Source: Deinococcus peraridilitoris DSM 19664
GTDB lineage: Bacteria > Deinococcota > Deinococci > Deinococcales > Deinococcaceae
Assembly (NCBI RefSeq): GCF_000317835.1
Contig: NC_019793.1
Location: 1-64,000, forward strand
Direction of reading: 5' to 3'
Length of the DNA stretch: 64,000 bases
Made by a program: the position numbers and the translations under genes. Shown piece by piece: positions 49,070 through 57,988 of this stretch (its first letter is position 1; each line of letters begins with the position of its first letter). The notes below the pieces were generated by a model. That model did not search any database. It was not told the DNA's origin and saw only the letters and a list, made by a program, of their open reading frames with translations.

Positions 49070-51577
49070 ATGATCCATCCCCGCAGCAAAGACCTGACCT
49101 TCCACCTCGTCGGCCACGCCCACATCGACCCCGTCTGGCTGTGGGACTGGCGCGAAGGGCACGAAACGGTCAAAGCCACCTTTCGCAGCGCGCTTGACCG
49201 CCTGCATGAAAACCCCGACATGGTCTTCGTGCATTCCAGCGCCGCGCAGTACGCCTGGATGGAAAGTCACCCGGTGCTGCTCGCGGAAGTCCGCGCGGCG
49301 GTCGAGCGCGGACAGTGGGAACCCGTCGGCGGCTGGTGGGTCGAGCCGGACGTCAACCTCGCCCACGGTGAAGCCCTCGCGCGCCAGGCCCTGCTGGGAC
49401 AGCGCACCTTCGGGCGTCTGCTCGGCCGCCGTGCCCGGGTCGGGTTTCTGCCCGACTCCTTCGGGCATCCGGGCACACTGCCGCAGCTGCTCGTGCAGTC
49501 CGGTCTGGACTCCTTTGTCTTCATGCGCCCCAGCGCTGGTGAGATCGATCTGCCCTCGCGGCTGTTTCACTGGGAAGGTGTGGACGGCACGCGCATCCTC
49601 AGCGCGCACGTCGAGTGCTACAACAGCAGCCCCAACCAGATTCAGACCAGCCTGGAACGCAATCTCGCCTGGCGCCCCGAGGCGCTGCAGCATTGGGTGG
49701 GGCTGTTCGGGGTCGGCAATCACGGTGGAGGCCCCACCCGGCGCGCCATCGCCAATCTGCGTGAACTGGCCGAGCAGCCCGACTGGCCCACCCTGCGCCT
49801 CAACTCCCTCAGGGGCTTTTTTGACAGTGTGCGGCACGAGGACGTCCCGGTGTACGCCGGTGAACTGCAACACCACGCGCGCGGCTGCTACGCCGCCGTC
49901 AGTGACATCAAACGCCTCAACCGCCAGGCTGAACACGCCCTGCTGCGCGCCGAGAAGCTCGCCGTCATGGCCCGCAGCGCGAACTTCTCCTACCCGCACG
50001 AGTCCCTCACGCGCGCCTGGCAGGGCCTGCTCTTCAACCAGTTTCACGACATCCTGGCCGGCAGCTCGATTCCGAGCGCCTTTCAGGACGCCTACCATCA
50101 GCTCGGGGAAGTGCTCAGCATCGCCGGACGCGTCACCTTCGCCGCTTCCCAGGCCATCGCGGACAGCGTGGATACTCGCCGGGGTGGACGCAATGTCGAC
50201 GAGGTCATCCGCAGCGTGCGCTGGGACGGCCCCAGCTGGGTCACCGACTACGGCGACGGTGTCCCGGTCCTGGTGTTCAACCCCTCCAGTGCCGAGCGTG
50301 ACGAGGCCGTCGAAATCGAACTGAACGACTGGCACACCGAACACCTGCGCCTGATCGACGACACCGGACGAGAAGTCGCGCACCAGCGCCTGCGCCCGGA
50401 AAGCGTGAACGGGCAAGGCCGGCCACGCTTCGTGTTCCGCGCCCACCTGCCCGCGTGCGGGTACCGCCTGTACCGGGTGCTGGACGAGCAATCCAGTGGT
50501 CAGGTCCTCTCGCCTCCCCTGAGCGCCAGCACAGGGGGCATCGAGAATGCCTACTGGTCCTTGCAGTTCGAAAGCGACACCGGCGCGCTGCGTGCCCTGA
50601 TCAACAAGTTCAGCGGCGTGAACCTGCTTGCCGGCACGGGCGCGCAGCTGCAGGTCGTCCGTGACGACAGCGACACCTGGGGTCACGGCGCGCACGCCTA
50701 CCGGCAGCTGGTCGGCGTGTTCGGCGACGCGAAACTGGAAGTGCTGGAACTCGGTGAGGTGCGCGCCACCGTGCGCGCCACCACCCGCTTCCGCTCGTCG
50801 ACGGCGGTGCAGGACTTCACGCTGTACGCCAACTCACCGGAAATCACCGCGCGCCTCAGCCTCGACTGGCGCGAAACGCATCACGCCGCGCAACTGGTCT
50901 TCCCGGCTGCGCTGAGCGACGTGAGCGCCACTTATGAGGTGCCGTACGGCTTTACCACCCGGCCCGCCGATGGTGAAGAGGAACCCGTGCAGTCCTGGCT
51001 GGACGTCAGCGGCTTCGCCCGTGACCGGCGTGGCGTCTCACGCCCGGCGGGCCTGGCCCTGCTGAACGACAGCAAGTACTCCGCGAGCGTGCTGGGCGGT
51101 GAGATTCGCCTGACGCTCGCCCGCAGCCCGGTGTACGCGCACCACGACCCGGCCACCCTGGACCCCGCCGTGACGTACGAACATCTCGATCAGGGCCCGC
51201 AGCGCGTCCGCTGGTCGCTGGTGCCGCACGATGGTGACTGGCGTGCCGCGCGTGTTCCCGCACTGGCCGAGCAGCTCAACCAGCCGGTGGTGTTCACCCG
51301 CGAGTACGTTCACGACGGCGCGGCACCGGGCAGCCACAGCGCGCTGCGTCTGACGGGCCTCGCGACGGTGACGGTCAGTGCCCTGAAGCAGGCCGAGGAC
51401 GATGACGACCTGATCGTGCGCCTGCACGAATGGGGTGGCCAGGCGGTGAGCGGCACCGTGCACCTGGGCGCGCACGCCATCGAGGTGGAGCTTCGTCCGC
51501 AGCAGGTCCTGAGTTTGCGGATCACGCCCGGCGGAGAAGCGCGTGTCGTGAACTTCCTGGAGGAAGCGCATGGCTGA
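49070..51577 (+). CDS. GH38 alpha-mannosidase
   Basis: The 835-residue enzyme has HAHIDPVWLWDWREG near 14, nucleophile Asp in GFLPDSFGHPGTLPQLL near 128 and NQFHDILAGSSI near 325, with full C-terminal beta domains. It shares many blocks with the GH38 at 57,985 (for example RDDSDTWGHG against RDDSDTWSHG), so they are paralogues. Two mannosidases may cut different linkages of the same chain. AGGAGA lies before ATG. The stop is overlapped by a bridging ORF that leads to GH4. Confidence 0.91.
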   Translation: MIHPRSKDLTFHLVGHAHIDPVWLWDWREGHETVKATFRSALDRLHENPDMVFVHSSAAQYAWMESHPVLLAEVRAAVERGQWEPVGGWWVEPDVNLAHGEALARQALLGQRTFGRLLGRRARVGFLPDSFGHPGTLPQLLVQSGLDSFVFMRPSAGEIDLPSRLFHWEGVDGTRILSAHVECYNSSPNQIQTSLERNLAWRPEALQHWVGLFGVGNHGGGPTRRAIANLRELAEQPDWPTLRLNSLRGFFDSVRHEDVPVYAGELQHHARGCYAAVSDIKRLNRQAEHALLRAEKLAVMARSANFSYPHESLTRAWQGLLFNQFHDILAGSSIPSAFQDAYHQLGEVLSIAGRVTFAASQAIADSVDTRRGGRNVDEVIRSVRWDGPSWVTDYGDGVPVLVFNPSSAERDEAVEIELNDWHTEHLRLIDDTGREVAHQRLRPESVNGQGRPRFVFRAHLPACGYRLYRVLDEQSSGQVLSPPLSASTGGIENAYWSLQFESDTGALRALINKFSGVNLLAGTGAQLQVVRDDSDTWGHGAHAYRQLVGVFGDAKLEVLELGEVRATVRATTRFRSSTAVQDFTLYANSPEITARLSLDWRETHHAAQLVFPAALSDVSATYEVPYGFTTRPADGEEEPVQSWLDVSGFARDRRGVSRPAGLALLNDSKYSASVLGGEIRLTLARSPVYAHHDPATLDPAVTYEHLDQGPQRVRWSLVPHDGDWRAARVPALAEQLNQPVVFTREYVHDGAAPGSHSALRLTGLATVTVSALKQAEDDDDLIVRLHEWGGQAVSGTVHLGAHAIEVELRPQQVLSLRITPGGEARVVNFLEEAHG

Positions 51578-51617
51578 GCGCCGCCAGTGCGCGCTGAATC
51601 GGCGAGCAGCAAGGTGA
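51570..51617 (+). CDS. 15-codon bridging ORF between GH38 and GH4
   Basis: ATG 51570 has a perfect ribosome site (GGAGG, 6 bases upstream), starts inside the last codons of GH38 and ends with TGA at 51615-51617. This overlaps the GH4 GTG (GTGA), which has no good ribosome site. The product (MAERRQCALNRRAAR) is trivial. The arrangement suggests a relay that carries ribosomes from the site to GH4. Confidence 0.4.
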   Translation: MAERRQCALNRRAAR

Positions 51618-52966
51618 CACGCATCGTCATCACTGGCGCGGGCGGCATGACCTTCCCGCTCACGCTCATCGCCGACCTGCTCACCATGCCCGAATTGCAG
51701 GGCGCAGAAGTAGTCCTGCACGACCTCAGCCTGGAACGGGCCGCCAGGACCGCGCGCGCCGCTCAAGCCGTTGCAGACGCTCACGCGCGACCCTTGCAGC
51801 TGGTCGTCACGACCGACCGGCGCGAAGCGCTGCGGGGCGCGACGCACCTGCTGCTCACCTTTCAGGTCGGCGGGCTCGCTGCCTACCGCTCGGACACCGA
51901 GATTCCGCGCCGCTACGGCGTCGACTGTGTTGCCGGGGATACCCTGGGCCCCGGCGGGATCATGCGCTTCGTGCGCAGCGCGCCCGCCTTCGAGGACCTG
52001 GCGCGTGACGTGCTCGAGCTGTGCCCTGAGGCGCTGGTGCTGAACTACACCAACCCCATGGCGATGAACTGCCTTTACCTGCAGCATCTGGGGCTCCGGG
52101 TCGTGGGGTTGTGCCACAGCGTCCCCACTTCCGCTCGGGTGATCGAGGAACTGCTTGGGCTGGATGCGGGAAAACTCCGGTACGTCGCAGCGGGCATCAA
52201 TCACCAGGCCTGGTTTCTGACGGTGGAGGCGGCAGGGAAGGATCTCCGTGATGACCTGCGTGACGTGCTGCGGGCGCGCTTCCTGCCCGAGTATGGGGGC
52301 ACGACACCATGGACGGAAGGGGACCTCGCCTACCAGGGAGGGCAGGAGCGCGTCCGGGCGGAGCTGCTGGAGACCTTCGGGTACTTTTTGAGCGAGTCGA
52401 GTCATCACGCCTCGGAGTACGTGCCGTTCTTCCGGCGCTCTCCAGAAAGCGTCAAGGCGCATCTGCCTCGCCGCTGGGATTACCTGCGCGGCTCGCTGAA
52501 CGTCGCCGGGCAGGAGGACGCTCTGGTCAGCGCCACGGTGGCACGGCTGCGCGCACGACTGGAATGCTCAGGCGAGTTCGGCATGCGCGTCATCGCCGCG
52601 CTGGTGGGCGGCCCGGCGGCGAATGTTTATGTGAACGTGCGCAACGACGGCTGGATCGCCAACCTGCCGGGGGACGCCTGCGTGGAGGTGTCCGCGCTGG
52701 TGAACGAGGCCGGCGTGCACCCGACGGTGGTGGGCCGCCTGCCGGGCGGGTGTGCCGGCCTGAACCTGACAGGGATCGCCTTGCAGACTGCCGCGGTCGA
52801 AGCGGTCATCAGGCGCGACTGCGCCGCGCTGATCGGCGCCTTCGCGCTCGATCCGCTCACGGCAAGTCTGGTGGAACTGCCCGCCATCCGGCGCCTGGCC
52901 AGTGAGCTGCTGGCGGCGCAGGCAACGTGGCTGCCCTCGTGGTTGCGCACCCAAGCCCGCTTGTGA
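51614..52966 (+). CDS. GH4 family glycosidase (NAD+/Mn2+-dependent)
   Basis: The 450 residues start with the NAD-binding strand MTRIVITGAGGMTFPL. The metal site is visible as GLCHSVPTS near 172 (Cys) and AGINHQAWFL near 200 (His), and NYTNPMAMNCL precedes it. GH4 enzymes act by oxidation and elimination and accept alpha- or beta-glycosides, so anomericity is open; the Cys-His pair with CHSV resembles the alpha-galactosidase/glucuronidase branch. GTG 51614 gives a normal N-terminus. GTG 51587 would add nine unlikely residues. It is transcribed with GH38 and lies upstream of the ROK repressor. Confidence 0.87.
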   Translation: MTRIVITGAGGMTFPLTLIADLLTMPELQGAEVVLHDLSLERAARTARAAQAVADAHARPLQLVVTTDRREALRGATHLLLTFQVGGLAAYRSDTEIPRRYGVDCVAGDTLGPGGIMRFVRSAPAFEDLARDVLELCPEALVLNYTNPMAMNCLYLQHLGLRVVGLCHSVPTSARVIEELLGLDAGKLRYVAAGINHQAWFLTVEAAGKDLRDDLRDVLRARFLPEYGGTTPWTEGDLAYQGGQERVRAELLETFGYFLSESSHHASEYVPFFRRSPESVKAHLPRRWDYLRGSLNVAGQEDALVSATVARLRARLECSGEFGMRVIAALVGGPAANVYVNVRNDGWIANLPGDACVEVSALVNEAGVHPTVVGRLPGGCAGLNLTGIALQTAAVEAVIRRDCAALIGAFALDPLTASLVELPAIRRLASELLAAQATWLPSWLRTQARL

Positions 52967-52984
52967 CGCGGCTTGCTGCGCACA

Positions 52985-53034
52985 GCGTGATTTTCACGCA
53001 CAATTATTTGAAGGCGTCAAGAAACACTGACGCC
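52985..53034 (+). promoter_or_regulatory. Two inverted repeats upstream of the ROK repressor
   Basis: GCGTGA-TTT-TCACGC (52985-52999) and GGCGTCA-n8-TGACGCC (53013-53034) fill the 85-base gap between GH4 and the ROK gene. Either could be an autoregulatory site or an intra-operon hairpin. Neither resembles the 21-bp AT-rich operator. Confidence 0.35.
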
Positions 53035-53051
53035 CGTTCACAAGGACAGCA

Positions 53052-54293
53052 ATGAAACAGGGCAAACCCCGAAGTATCCGGCAAGGCCGCAATCTTCCCG
53101 AAGTCCGTGCAGACAACCTGAGCGTTGTTCTCGAAGCCCTTCAGAAGCTCCAGCCCATCTCACGCAGCGGACTGGCCGACGCCACCGGACTCACGGCAGC
53201 GACGATCACCCACATGGTCGATGAGCTCGGTTCCCTTGACCTGCTGATCGAAACACCGTCCAGCGAACGTCAGGTGGGGCGCCGTCCGACCTTGCTGACC
53301 TTCAACCACGACCGCGGTCAGGTGATCGGCGTGGAAGTCTCGCGCTCGCAGGTGCGCGCCATCCGTTCTGATTTCAGCGGACGCATTCTCGCTCGTGTCG
53401 AGCGGCCTTTCCAGCCAACGTCGTCGGTCAGGAAAGGACTGTCGCTTCTGCAGGAAGTGATCGGGGACGTCATCGACGGGCGTCTGCCACTGCTGGGAAT
53501 TGGGGTGGGCGTACCCGGCCCCGTCAACAGCGACAAGGGCATCGTTCTGGGACCGCCCAACTTCGGCGGCTGGCGCAACGTCGAACTCACGGCCTACCTC
53601 AGCGAACAGTTCGGCGTGCCGTGCTGGCTGGACGACGACGCCAAGGCCGCCGCCTTCGGTGAACGCTGGTATGGCGCGGGCCGCAGCGAGGAGACGCTAC
53701 TCTACATCTCGCTGCGCTCCGGGGTCGGGGCGGGCCTGATCGTCGGCGACCGGGTGTACCGGGGCGCGCACGAACTCGCGGGCGAGATCGGTCACACGAC
53801 CATCCACGTGGACGGCCCGATCTGTGAATGCGGAAACCGCGGCTGCCTCGAAACCCTGGTCAGCGTACCGGCGATCATGCAGGAAGCGCGCCGGCTGGGG
53901 CTGAGCGCTGAAAACCCGGCTGATCTGCAGCGTCTGTCAGCAGAAGGCGACCTGCGCGCGCTGAACATCAAGGACCGGGTCTTCACTTACCTGTCGGCAG
54001 CGCTGGTGAACGCCGTGAACCACTACGATCCGGCCCTGATCGTGCTGGGTGGGCAGCTGGTGCGCTCCTGGCCGGAATTGACCACCGAACTGGCCGAGCG
54101 GGTCAAGGGCCGCTCGTTCGGTTACCTCTCGAAAGACGTGCGGATTGTGGAGAGCCTGCTGGGCGAGGATGCCACCACGCTGGGCGCCGTGGCGATTGCC
54201 ATTCACCACATCCTGCGCGATCCCCGGGCTGTGCTGACCGGCGTAGCTGCGCCCGGCCCGGCTTCCGCGGTCCTAGCTCCCGCTGCGCCGTAA
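53052..54293 (+). CDS. ROK-family transcriptional repressor (NagC/XylR-type)
   Basis: The 413 residues join a winged helix-turn-helix (about 20-75: VVLEALQKLQPISRSGLADATGL, TAATITHMVDEL) to a ROK sugar-binding domain. The zinc cluster ICECGNRGCLE lies near 258 and GVGVPGPV near 148. Such proteins release DNA on binding a sugar or sugar phosphate. It is the only DNA-binding regulator in the region and lies at its centre, so it is the best candidate to bind the four AT-rich 21-bp sites. AAGGAC precedes ATG. A strong terminator follows. Confidence 0.92.
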   Translation: MKQGKPRSIRQGRNLPEVRADNLSVVLEALQKLQPISRSGLADATGLTAATITHMVDELGSLDLLIETPSSERQVGRRPTLLTFNHDRGQVIGVEVSRSQVRAIRSDFSGRILARVERPFQPTSSVRKGLSLLQEVIGDVIDGRLPLLGIGVGVPGPVNSDKGIVLGPPNFGGWRNVELTAYLSEQFGVPCWLDDDAKAAAFGERWYGAGRSEETLLYISLRSGVGAGLIVGDRVYRGAHELAGEIGHTTIHVDGPICECGNRGCLETLVSVPAIMQEARRLGLSAENPADLQRLSAEGDLRALNIKDRVFTYLSAALVNAVNHYDPALIVLGGQLVRSWPELTTELAERVKGRSFGYLSKDVRIVESLLGEDATTLGAVAIAIHHILRDPRAVLTGVAAPGPASAVLAPAAP

Positions 54294-54333
54294 AGCGTGT
54301 CATGACGCCTGCACGCGGAGCGCCCACAAGTAC

Positions 54334-54366
54334 GAGGACCGGAACACTTCGTGTGTTCCGGTCCTC
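54334..54366. terminator. Bidirectional terminator between ROK and ABC permease genes
   Basis: A perfect 14-bp stem, GAGGACCGGAACAC (54334-54347) with GTGTTCCGGTCCTC (54353-54366), with a 5-base loop. It serves the + strand repressor gene and the converging permease genes. GCAGTTCTTCC follows on the + side. Confidence 0.75.
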
Positions 54367-54381
54367 GCAGTTCTTCCTCGC

Positions 54382-55284
54382 TCAGCCCTTGACGCCCCCG
54401 GTGACGGACGCCCCCTCCACGAAGTACTTCTGGAAGGAGTAGAACACGATGATCACCGGCAGCATCACCAGCAGCGCGGCGGCCATCAGGTACTGCCACT
54501 GCACCTGGCTGGCGGTGCGGAAAAACTGCAGTCCGACCTGCAGGGTGTACAGACGTTCGTCGTTCAGGTAGAGCAGCGGTCCGACGTAGCTGTCCCAGGC
54601 GCCTTCGAAGGTAAAGATCGCCACGGTCGCGAGCGCCGGTTTGGAAAGAGGCATGATCACGCGGCTCCAGATCCACAGGTCACTGGCGCCGTCTACCCGG
54701 GCGGCTTCGGAAAACTCGTTGGGAATGCCCATGAAGAACTGCCTGAGCAAAAAGGTGAAGAACGCGCCCGCGAAAAAGCTTGGAACGACAAGCGGCAAAT
54801 AGGTGCCCACCCACTGCAACTTCGAGAACAGGATGTACTGGGGAATCAGGGTCACCATGCCGGGAATCATCATGGTGGAGAGCAGGATCGCGAAGAGGAA
54901 GTTGCGCCCGGGAAAGCGCAGTTTCGCGAAGCCGTACGCGGCCAGCGACGACGACAGCACCGTGCCGAACACCACTGCCACCGCGTAGAGGGAGGTATTG
55001 ATCGCGTAGCGCGTGAAGGGAGCGAGCGACCAGGCTTTGGTAAAGTTATCAAACCGCAGCGGGTCCGGAATCCAGACGGGCGGATTGGCGTAGACCTGCG
55101 TGTCGGGTTTCAGGGCGGTCGAGAGCATCCAGAGCGCCGGGAACAGCACGGCGGCACTGATGGCACACAGCAGGACGAAGGCGGCGACTTTCCAGAAGAG
55201 ATTGCGGGCGTTGTGAATGCTGGGACGCCGACGGTGCTGCAGCAGCGGTGTGCTGGGGGACGGATTGTTCTGCTGAACGGTCAT
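54382..55284 (-). CDS. ABC sugar transporter permease (MalG type)
   Basis: An inner-membrane permease of 300 residues with six likely transmembrane segments, the first near 35-55. The ATPase-contact EAA loop reads EAARVDGASDLWIWSRVIMPLSKPA near 200. The C-terminal segment FYSFQKYFVEGASVTGGVKG is typical of MalG-like subunits of the CUT1 family, which import oligosaccharides. Its start overlaps the MalF-like stop by one base. No ATPase gene is in the window, so a shared MsiK-type ATPase elsewhere is likely. Confidence 0.93.
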   Translation of the reverse strand: MTVQQNNPSPSTPLLQHRRRPSIHNARNLFWKVAAFVLLCAISAAVLFPALWMLSTALKPDTQVYANPPVWIPDPLRFDNFTKAWSLAPFTRYAINTSLYAVAVVFGTVLSSSLAAYGFAKLRFPGRNFLFAILLSTMMIPGMVTLIPQYILFSKLQWVGTYLPLVVPSFFAGAFFTFLLRQFFMGIPNEFSEAARVDGASDLWIWSRVIMPLSKPALATVAIFTFEGAWDSYVGPLLYLNDERLYTLQVGLQFFRTASQVQWQYLMAAALLVMLPVIIVFYSFQKYFVEGASVTGGVKG

Positions 55285-56195
55285 CAGCGGGCCTCGCCTT
55301 CGTAGTACACCCAGCGCCGGGAGATGAAGAACTGCAGGCCGGTCAGGATCAGGATGATGACCAGCAGAATCCAGGCCATGGCACTGGCGTAGCCCATCTC
55401 GAACTCACCGAAAGCCTTCTGCCACATGTAGAGGCCGTAAAACAGAGTGGAGTAGGAGGGTCCGCCTTTTCCGCCTTCCGAGATGATCAGCGACGTCTCC
55501 CAGAACTGAAAGGCTGCGGCGATTCCGGTGATGAGCTTGAAGAAGATGGTGGGCGACATCATGGGAACCGTGACGTTCCAGAACTGCTGGACGGGCGTCG
55601 CGCCATCGAGCATCGCCGCTTCGTATAGGTGTTTGGGAATGCCCTGCAGACCGGCAAGATAGATGATGTATCCGCCGGCGGCGCCCCACATGCTCATGAT
55701 GATCAGCGCCGGCTTGGCCCAGGTGGGATCGGCGAACCACAAGGGCGGGTTCTGGATGCCAATGGCGCGCAGGAACACGTTGATGGGGCCGAAGTCCGGG
55801 TTGAAGACCCACAGCCACAGCAGCAGCACGGCTACACCCGTGAGGACCTTGGGCAGGAAGAAAATGGTGCGGAAAATTCGCTGCCCGGGTATCTGCTGGT
55901 TGAGCAGGATGGCGATCAGCACACCGGTGACGACGCTGAGGGGCACGGCGAACACCACGTAGAAGCCGGTGTTGTACAGCGAGGTCCAGAAGATGTCGTC
56001 ATCAAAAAAGAGCCGCCGGTAGTTGTCGAGGCCGACCCAGCGGGCACGCGTCGTGACGTCGTAGTTGGTGAAGCTGGCGTACAGGGACCACAGCATCGGA
56101 CCGGCAATAAAAATCAGAAAGCCCAGCAGCCAGGGCGCGATGAACAGGTAGCCCATGATGGCTTCACTACGCCTGGCGCGGCTCATACCAGCCAT
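55284..56195 (-). CDS. ABC sugar transporter permease (MalF type)
   Basis: A 303-residue CUT1 permease with six likely transmembrane segments, starting at GYLFIAPWLLGFLIFIAGP. The EAA loop reads EAAMLDGATPVQQFWNVTVPMMSP near 192. Start is ambiguous: ATG 56195 has GAGGT upstream, and ATG 56186 overlaps the stop of a 25-codon ORF (ATGA). It lies upstream of the MalG-like gene and downstream of operator site 3. The matching substrate-binding protein is probably the one at 63,093. Confidence 0.93.
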   Translation of the reverse strand: MAGMSRARRSEAIMGYLFIAPWLLGFLIFIAGPMLWSLYASFTNYDVTTRARWVGLDNYRRLFFDDDIFWTSLYNTGFYVVFAVPLSVVTGVLIAILLNQQIPGQRIFRTIFFLPKVLTGVAVLLLWLWVFNPDFGPINVFLRAIGIQNPPLWFADPTWAKPALIIMSMWGAAGGYIIYLAGLQGIPKHLYEAAMLDGATPVQQFWNVTVPMMSPTIFFKLITGIAAAFQFWETSLIISEGGKGGPSYSTLFYGLYMWQKAFGEFEMGYASAMAWILLVIILILTGLQFFISRRWVYYEGEAR

Positions 56196-56260
56196 CGCGA
56201 CCTCAAGGTGTGTCCGGGTTGATGCTTATGTGGATGAGGCGATGGCTGACCTCGGTGCAT
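56183..56260 (-). CDS. 25-codon His-rich ORF before the permease genes
   Basis: ATG 56260 has an ideal ribosome site (AGGAGG with 4 bases between). The 25 codons encode a His/Pro-rich peptide (MHRGQPSPHPHKHQPGH...) with five to six His residues. TGA overlaps the fourth codon (ATG 56186) of the permease gene. It could couple translation or act as a His-codon leader, but the permease pathway has no known histidine link. I treat it as a coupling ORF. Confidence 0.4.
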   Translation of the reverse strand: MHRGQPSPHPHKHQPGHTLRSRWLV

Positions 56261-56317
56261 AAAACCTCCTCAGCGTGCTGGTGAAGGACTCGCAGCGGCA
56301 TTCGACGTTGGTTCGAG

Positions 56318-56338
56318 TTGCTTAAATATATAAAAAAA
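56318..56338. promoter_or_regulatory. 21-bp AT-rich operator, site 3
   Basis: Left half TTGCTTAAAT, centre A, right half TATAAAAAAA. It is the least symmetric copy but shares TTGCTTAAAT with the others. It lies between the divergent permease genes and the ROK kinase operon. A + strand promoter TTGGTT-17-TAAAAA (56308-56336) overlaps it. Confidence 0.6.
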
Positions 56339-56417
56339 TTGCCGCTTTTGGTATATGCTTGACCTCAAGGCCAATCCCCTCATCTCATCCTGATAGCTCA
56401 ACTGTAGAGGAGCTCCC

Positions 56418-57407
56418 ATGCCCACGAGTCCGCTGGAGGCTACAACGCGTCATGTTCTGGCGATCGACATCGGCGGCACGAAACTCGCTGCCGGAATCGT
56501 CAGTGACACCGGAGCCTTGATCGACACCGACCGTACGCCCACCCACGCCGACGAAGGACCGGAAAAGGTGGTGGAGCGCATCCTCGACCTGAGCCGGTCC
56601 CTGCTGCGCCGTAACGTCGTCCCGGTGGCGCGCGTCGGCGTCGGCTGCGGCGGGCCACTCGACACCACCCTGGGCGTCATCCAGAATCCTCCCAACCTGC
56701 CCGGCTGGATCGACTTTCCGCTGGTGCGCCACCTTCACGACGCCCTGAAACTGCCGGTGGTGCTCGACAACGACGCGAACGCCGCCGCACTCGCCGAGTA
56801 CCACTTCGGCGCCGGGCGCGGCACCCGCCACATGGTGTACCTCACCCTCTCCACCGGCATCGGCAGCGGCCTGATTCTCAACGGAGAGCTGTACCGCGGC
56901 AAGCACGGTAACGCCGGGGAACTTGGGCACCTGCAGGTGAAGTACGACGGCGAGACGTGCAACTGCGGCGGGCGCGGCTGCCTGGAACACTACGCTTCGG
57001 GGACCAACATCGCCCGCCGGGCCCGCGAACTCGCCGCGCGCCACCCGGAGTCGCTGCTCGCGCGTTCTGCTGCCTCACTGCACGACATCACCGCCCAGAG
57101 TGTCCTGATGGCCCTGCAGGCGGGTGACGCCGTCGCGTGGGACCTGTGGAATGACACCCTCGATCTGCTCGCCGCCGGAGTGGCCAGCATCGTACACACC
57201 TTCGACCCCGAGCGCATCGTGATCGGGGGTGGGGTCAGCAACTTCGGGCCGCTGCTGTTCGACGGACTGCGCGAGCGCGTGCAGCAGCGCAGCATGCCCG
57301 CTCTCATGGGCGGCGTCGAGATCCGCCCCGCTGAGTTTGCCGACAACGTCGGCGTCTTCGGCGCGGCCGCCATCGCGCTGCACGAACCACAGGAAGTCCT
57401 CGCATGA
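56418..57407 (+). CDS. ROK-family sugar kinase
   Basis: The 329 residues lack a DNA-binding domain and show the kinase features: phosphate loop AIDIGGTKLAAGI near 15, GVGCGGPLD near 75, VVLDNDANAAALAEY near 115 and zinc cluster CNCGGRGCLE near 180. A glucose, mannose, GlcNAc or ManNAc kinase would all fit. In this region a kinase for free mannose or GlcNAc is the natural guess. ATG at 56418 follows the operator by 80 bases. The stop overlaps the SIS gene by 4 bases. Confidence 0.9.
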   Translation: MPTSPLEATTRHVLAIDIGGTKLAAGIVSDTGALIDTDRTPTHADEGPEKVVERILDLSRSLLRRNVVPVARVGVGCGGPLDTTLGVIQNPPNLPGWIDFPLVRHLHDALKLPVVLDNDANAAALAEYHFGAGRGTRHMVYLTLSTGIGSGLILNGELYRGKHGNAGELGHLQVKYDGETCNCGGRGCLEHYASGTNIARRARELAARHPESLLARSAASLHDITAQSVLMALQAGDAVAWDLWNDTLDLLAAGVASIVHTFDPERIVIGGGVSNFGPLLFDGLRERVQQRSMPALMGGVEIRPAEFADNVGVFGAAAIALHEPQEVLA

Positions 57408-57988
57408 CCGCCGGTCACAACCTCAAGACGTACATCGACGGTCACCGCCGAGCCCTCGAACAGCTGATCACCCTCGAACCTGAAATCAGCGCCGCCGCGC
57501 GGGCCTGTATCGAAGCGCTCAGAGGCGGCGGAAAGCTCTTGACCTGCGGCAACGGCGGCAGCGCCGCCGACGCTCAGCACTTTGCCGCCGAGCTGACCGG
57601 CCGCTACCGCCGTGAACGGCGCCCCCTGCCGGCCCTGGCGCTCACGACCGATTCCAGCGCCCTCACCTGCATCGGCAACGACTATGCCTTCGAGGACGTG
57701 TTCGCCCGGCAGGTCCGAGCGCTCGTTCAGCAGGGTGACGTCTTGATCGGCATCACCACCAGCGGCAACAGCGCCAACGTCGTCCGGGCACTGCAAGCCG
57801 GGCGTGAACAAGGGGCCATCACCATCGCCCTGACCGGCGAGGGCGGTGGACAGGCCGCCAACCACGCCGACATCACCCTGAGGGCGCCCAGCGACCGCAC
57901 CGCCCACATCCAGGAGATGCACATCCTGATGATTCACGTGCTGTGCGAAACCATCGACGACACCTTCGTGGAGGCCACACCCGCATGA
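57404..57988 (+). CDS. SIS-domain phosphosugar isomerase (GmhA-like)
   Basis: A 194-residue single SIS domain with KLLTCGNGGSAADAQHFAAEL near 42, GITTSGNSANVV near 115 and a C-terminal HIQEMHILMIHVLCE helix that carries the active-site His. This pattern fits phosphoheptose isomerase (GmhA). It is placed between a ROK kinase and a GH38 gene, with no heptose genes nearby, so isomerisation of another sugar phosphate is possible. It overlaps both neighbours by 4 bases. Confidence 0.86.
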   Translation: MTAGHNLKTYIDGHRRALEQLITLEPEISAAARACIEALRGGGKLLTCGNGGSAADAQHFAAELTGRYRRERRPLPALALTTDSSALTCIGNDYAFEDVFARQVRALVQQGDVLIGITTSGNSANVVRALQAGREQGAITIALTGEGGGQAANHADITLRAPSDRTAHIQEMHILMIHVLCETIDDTFVEATPA

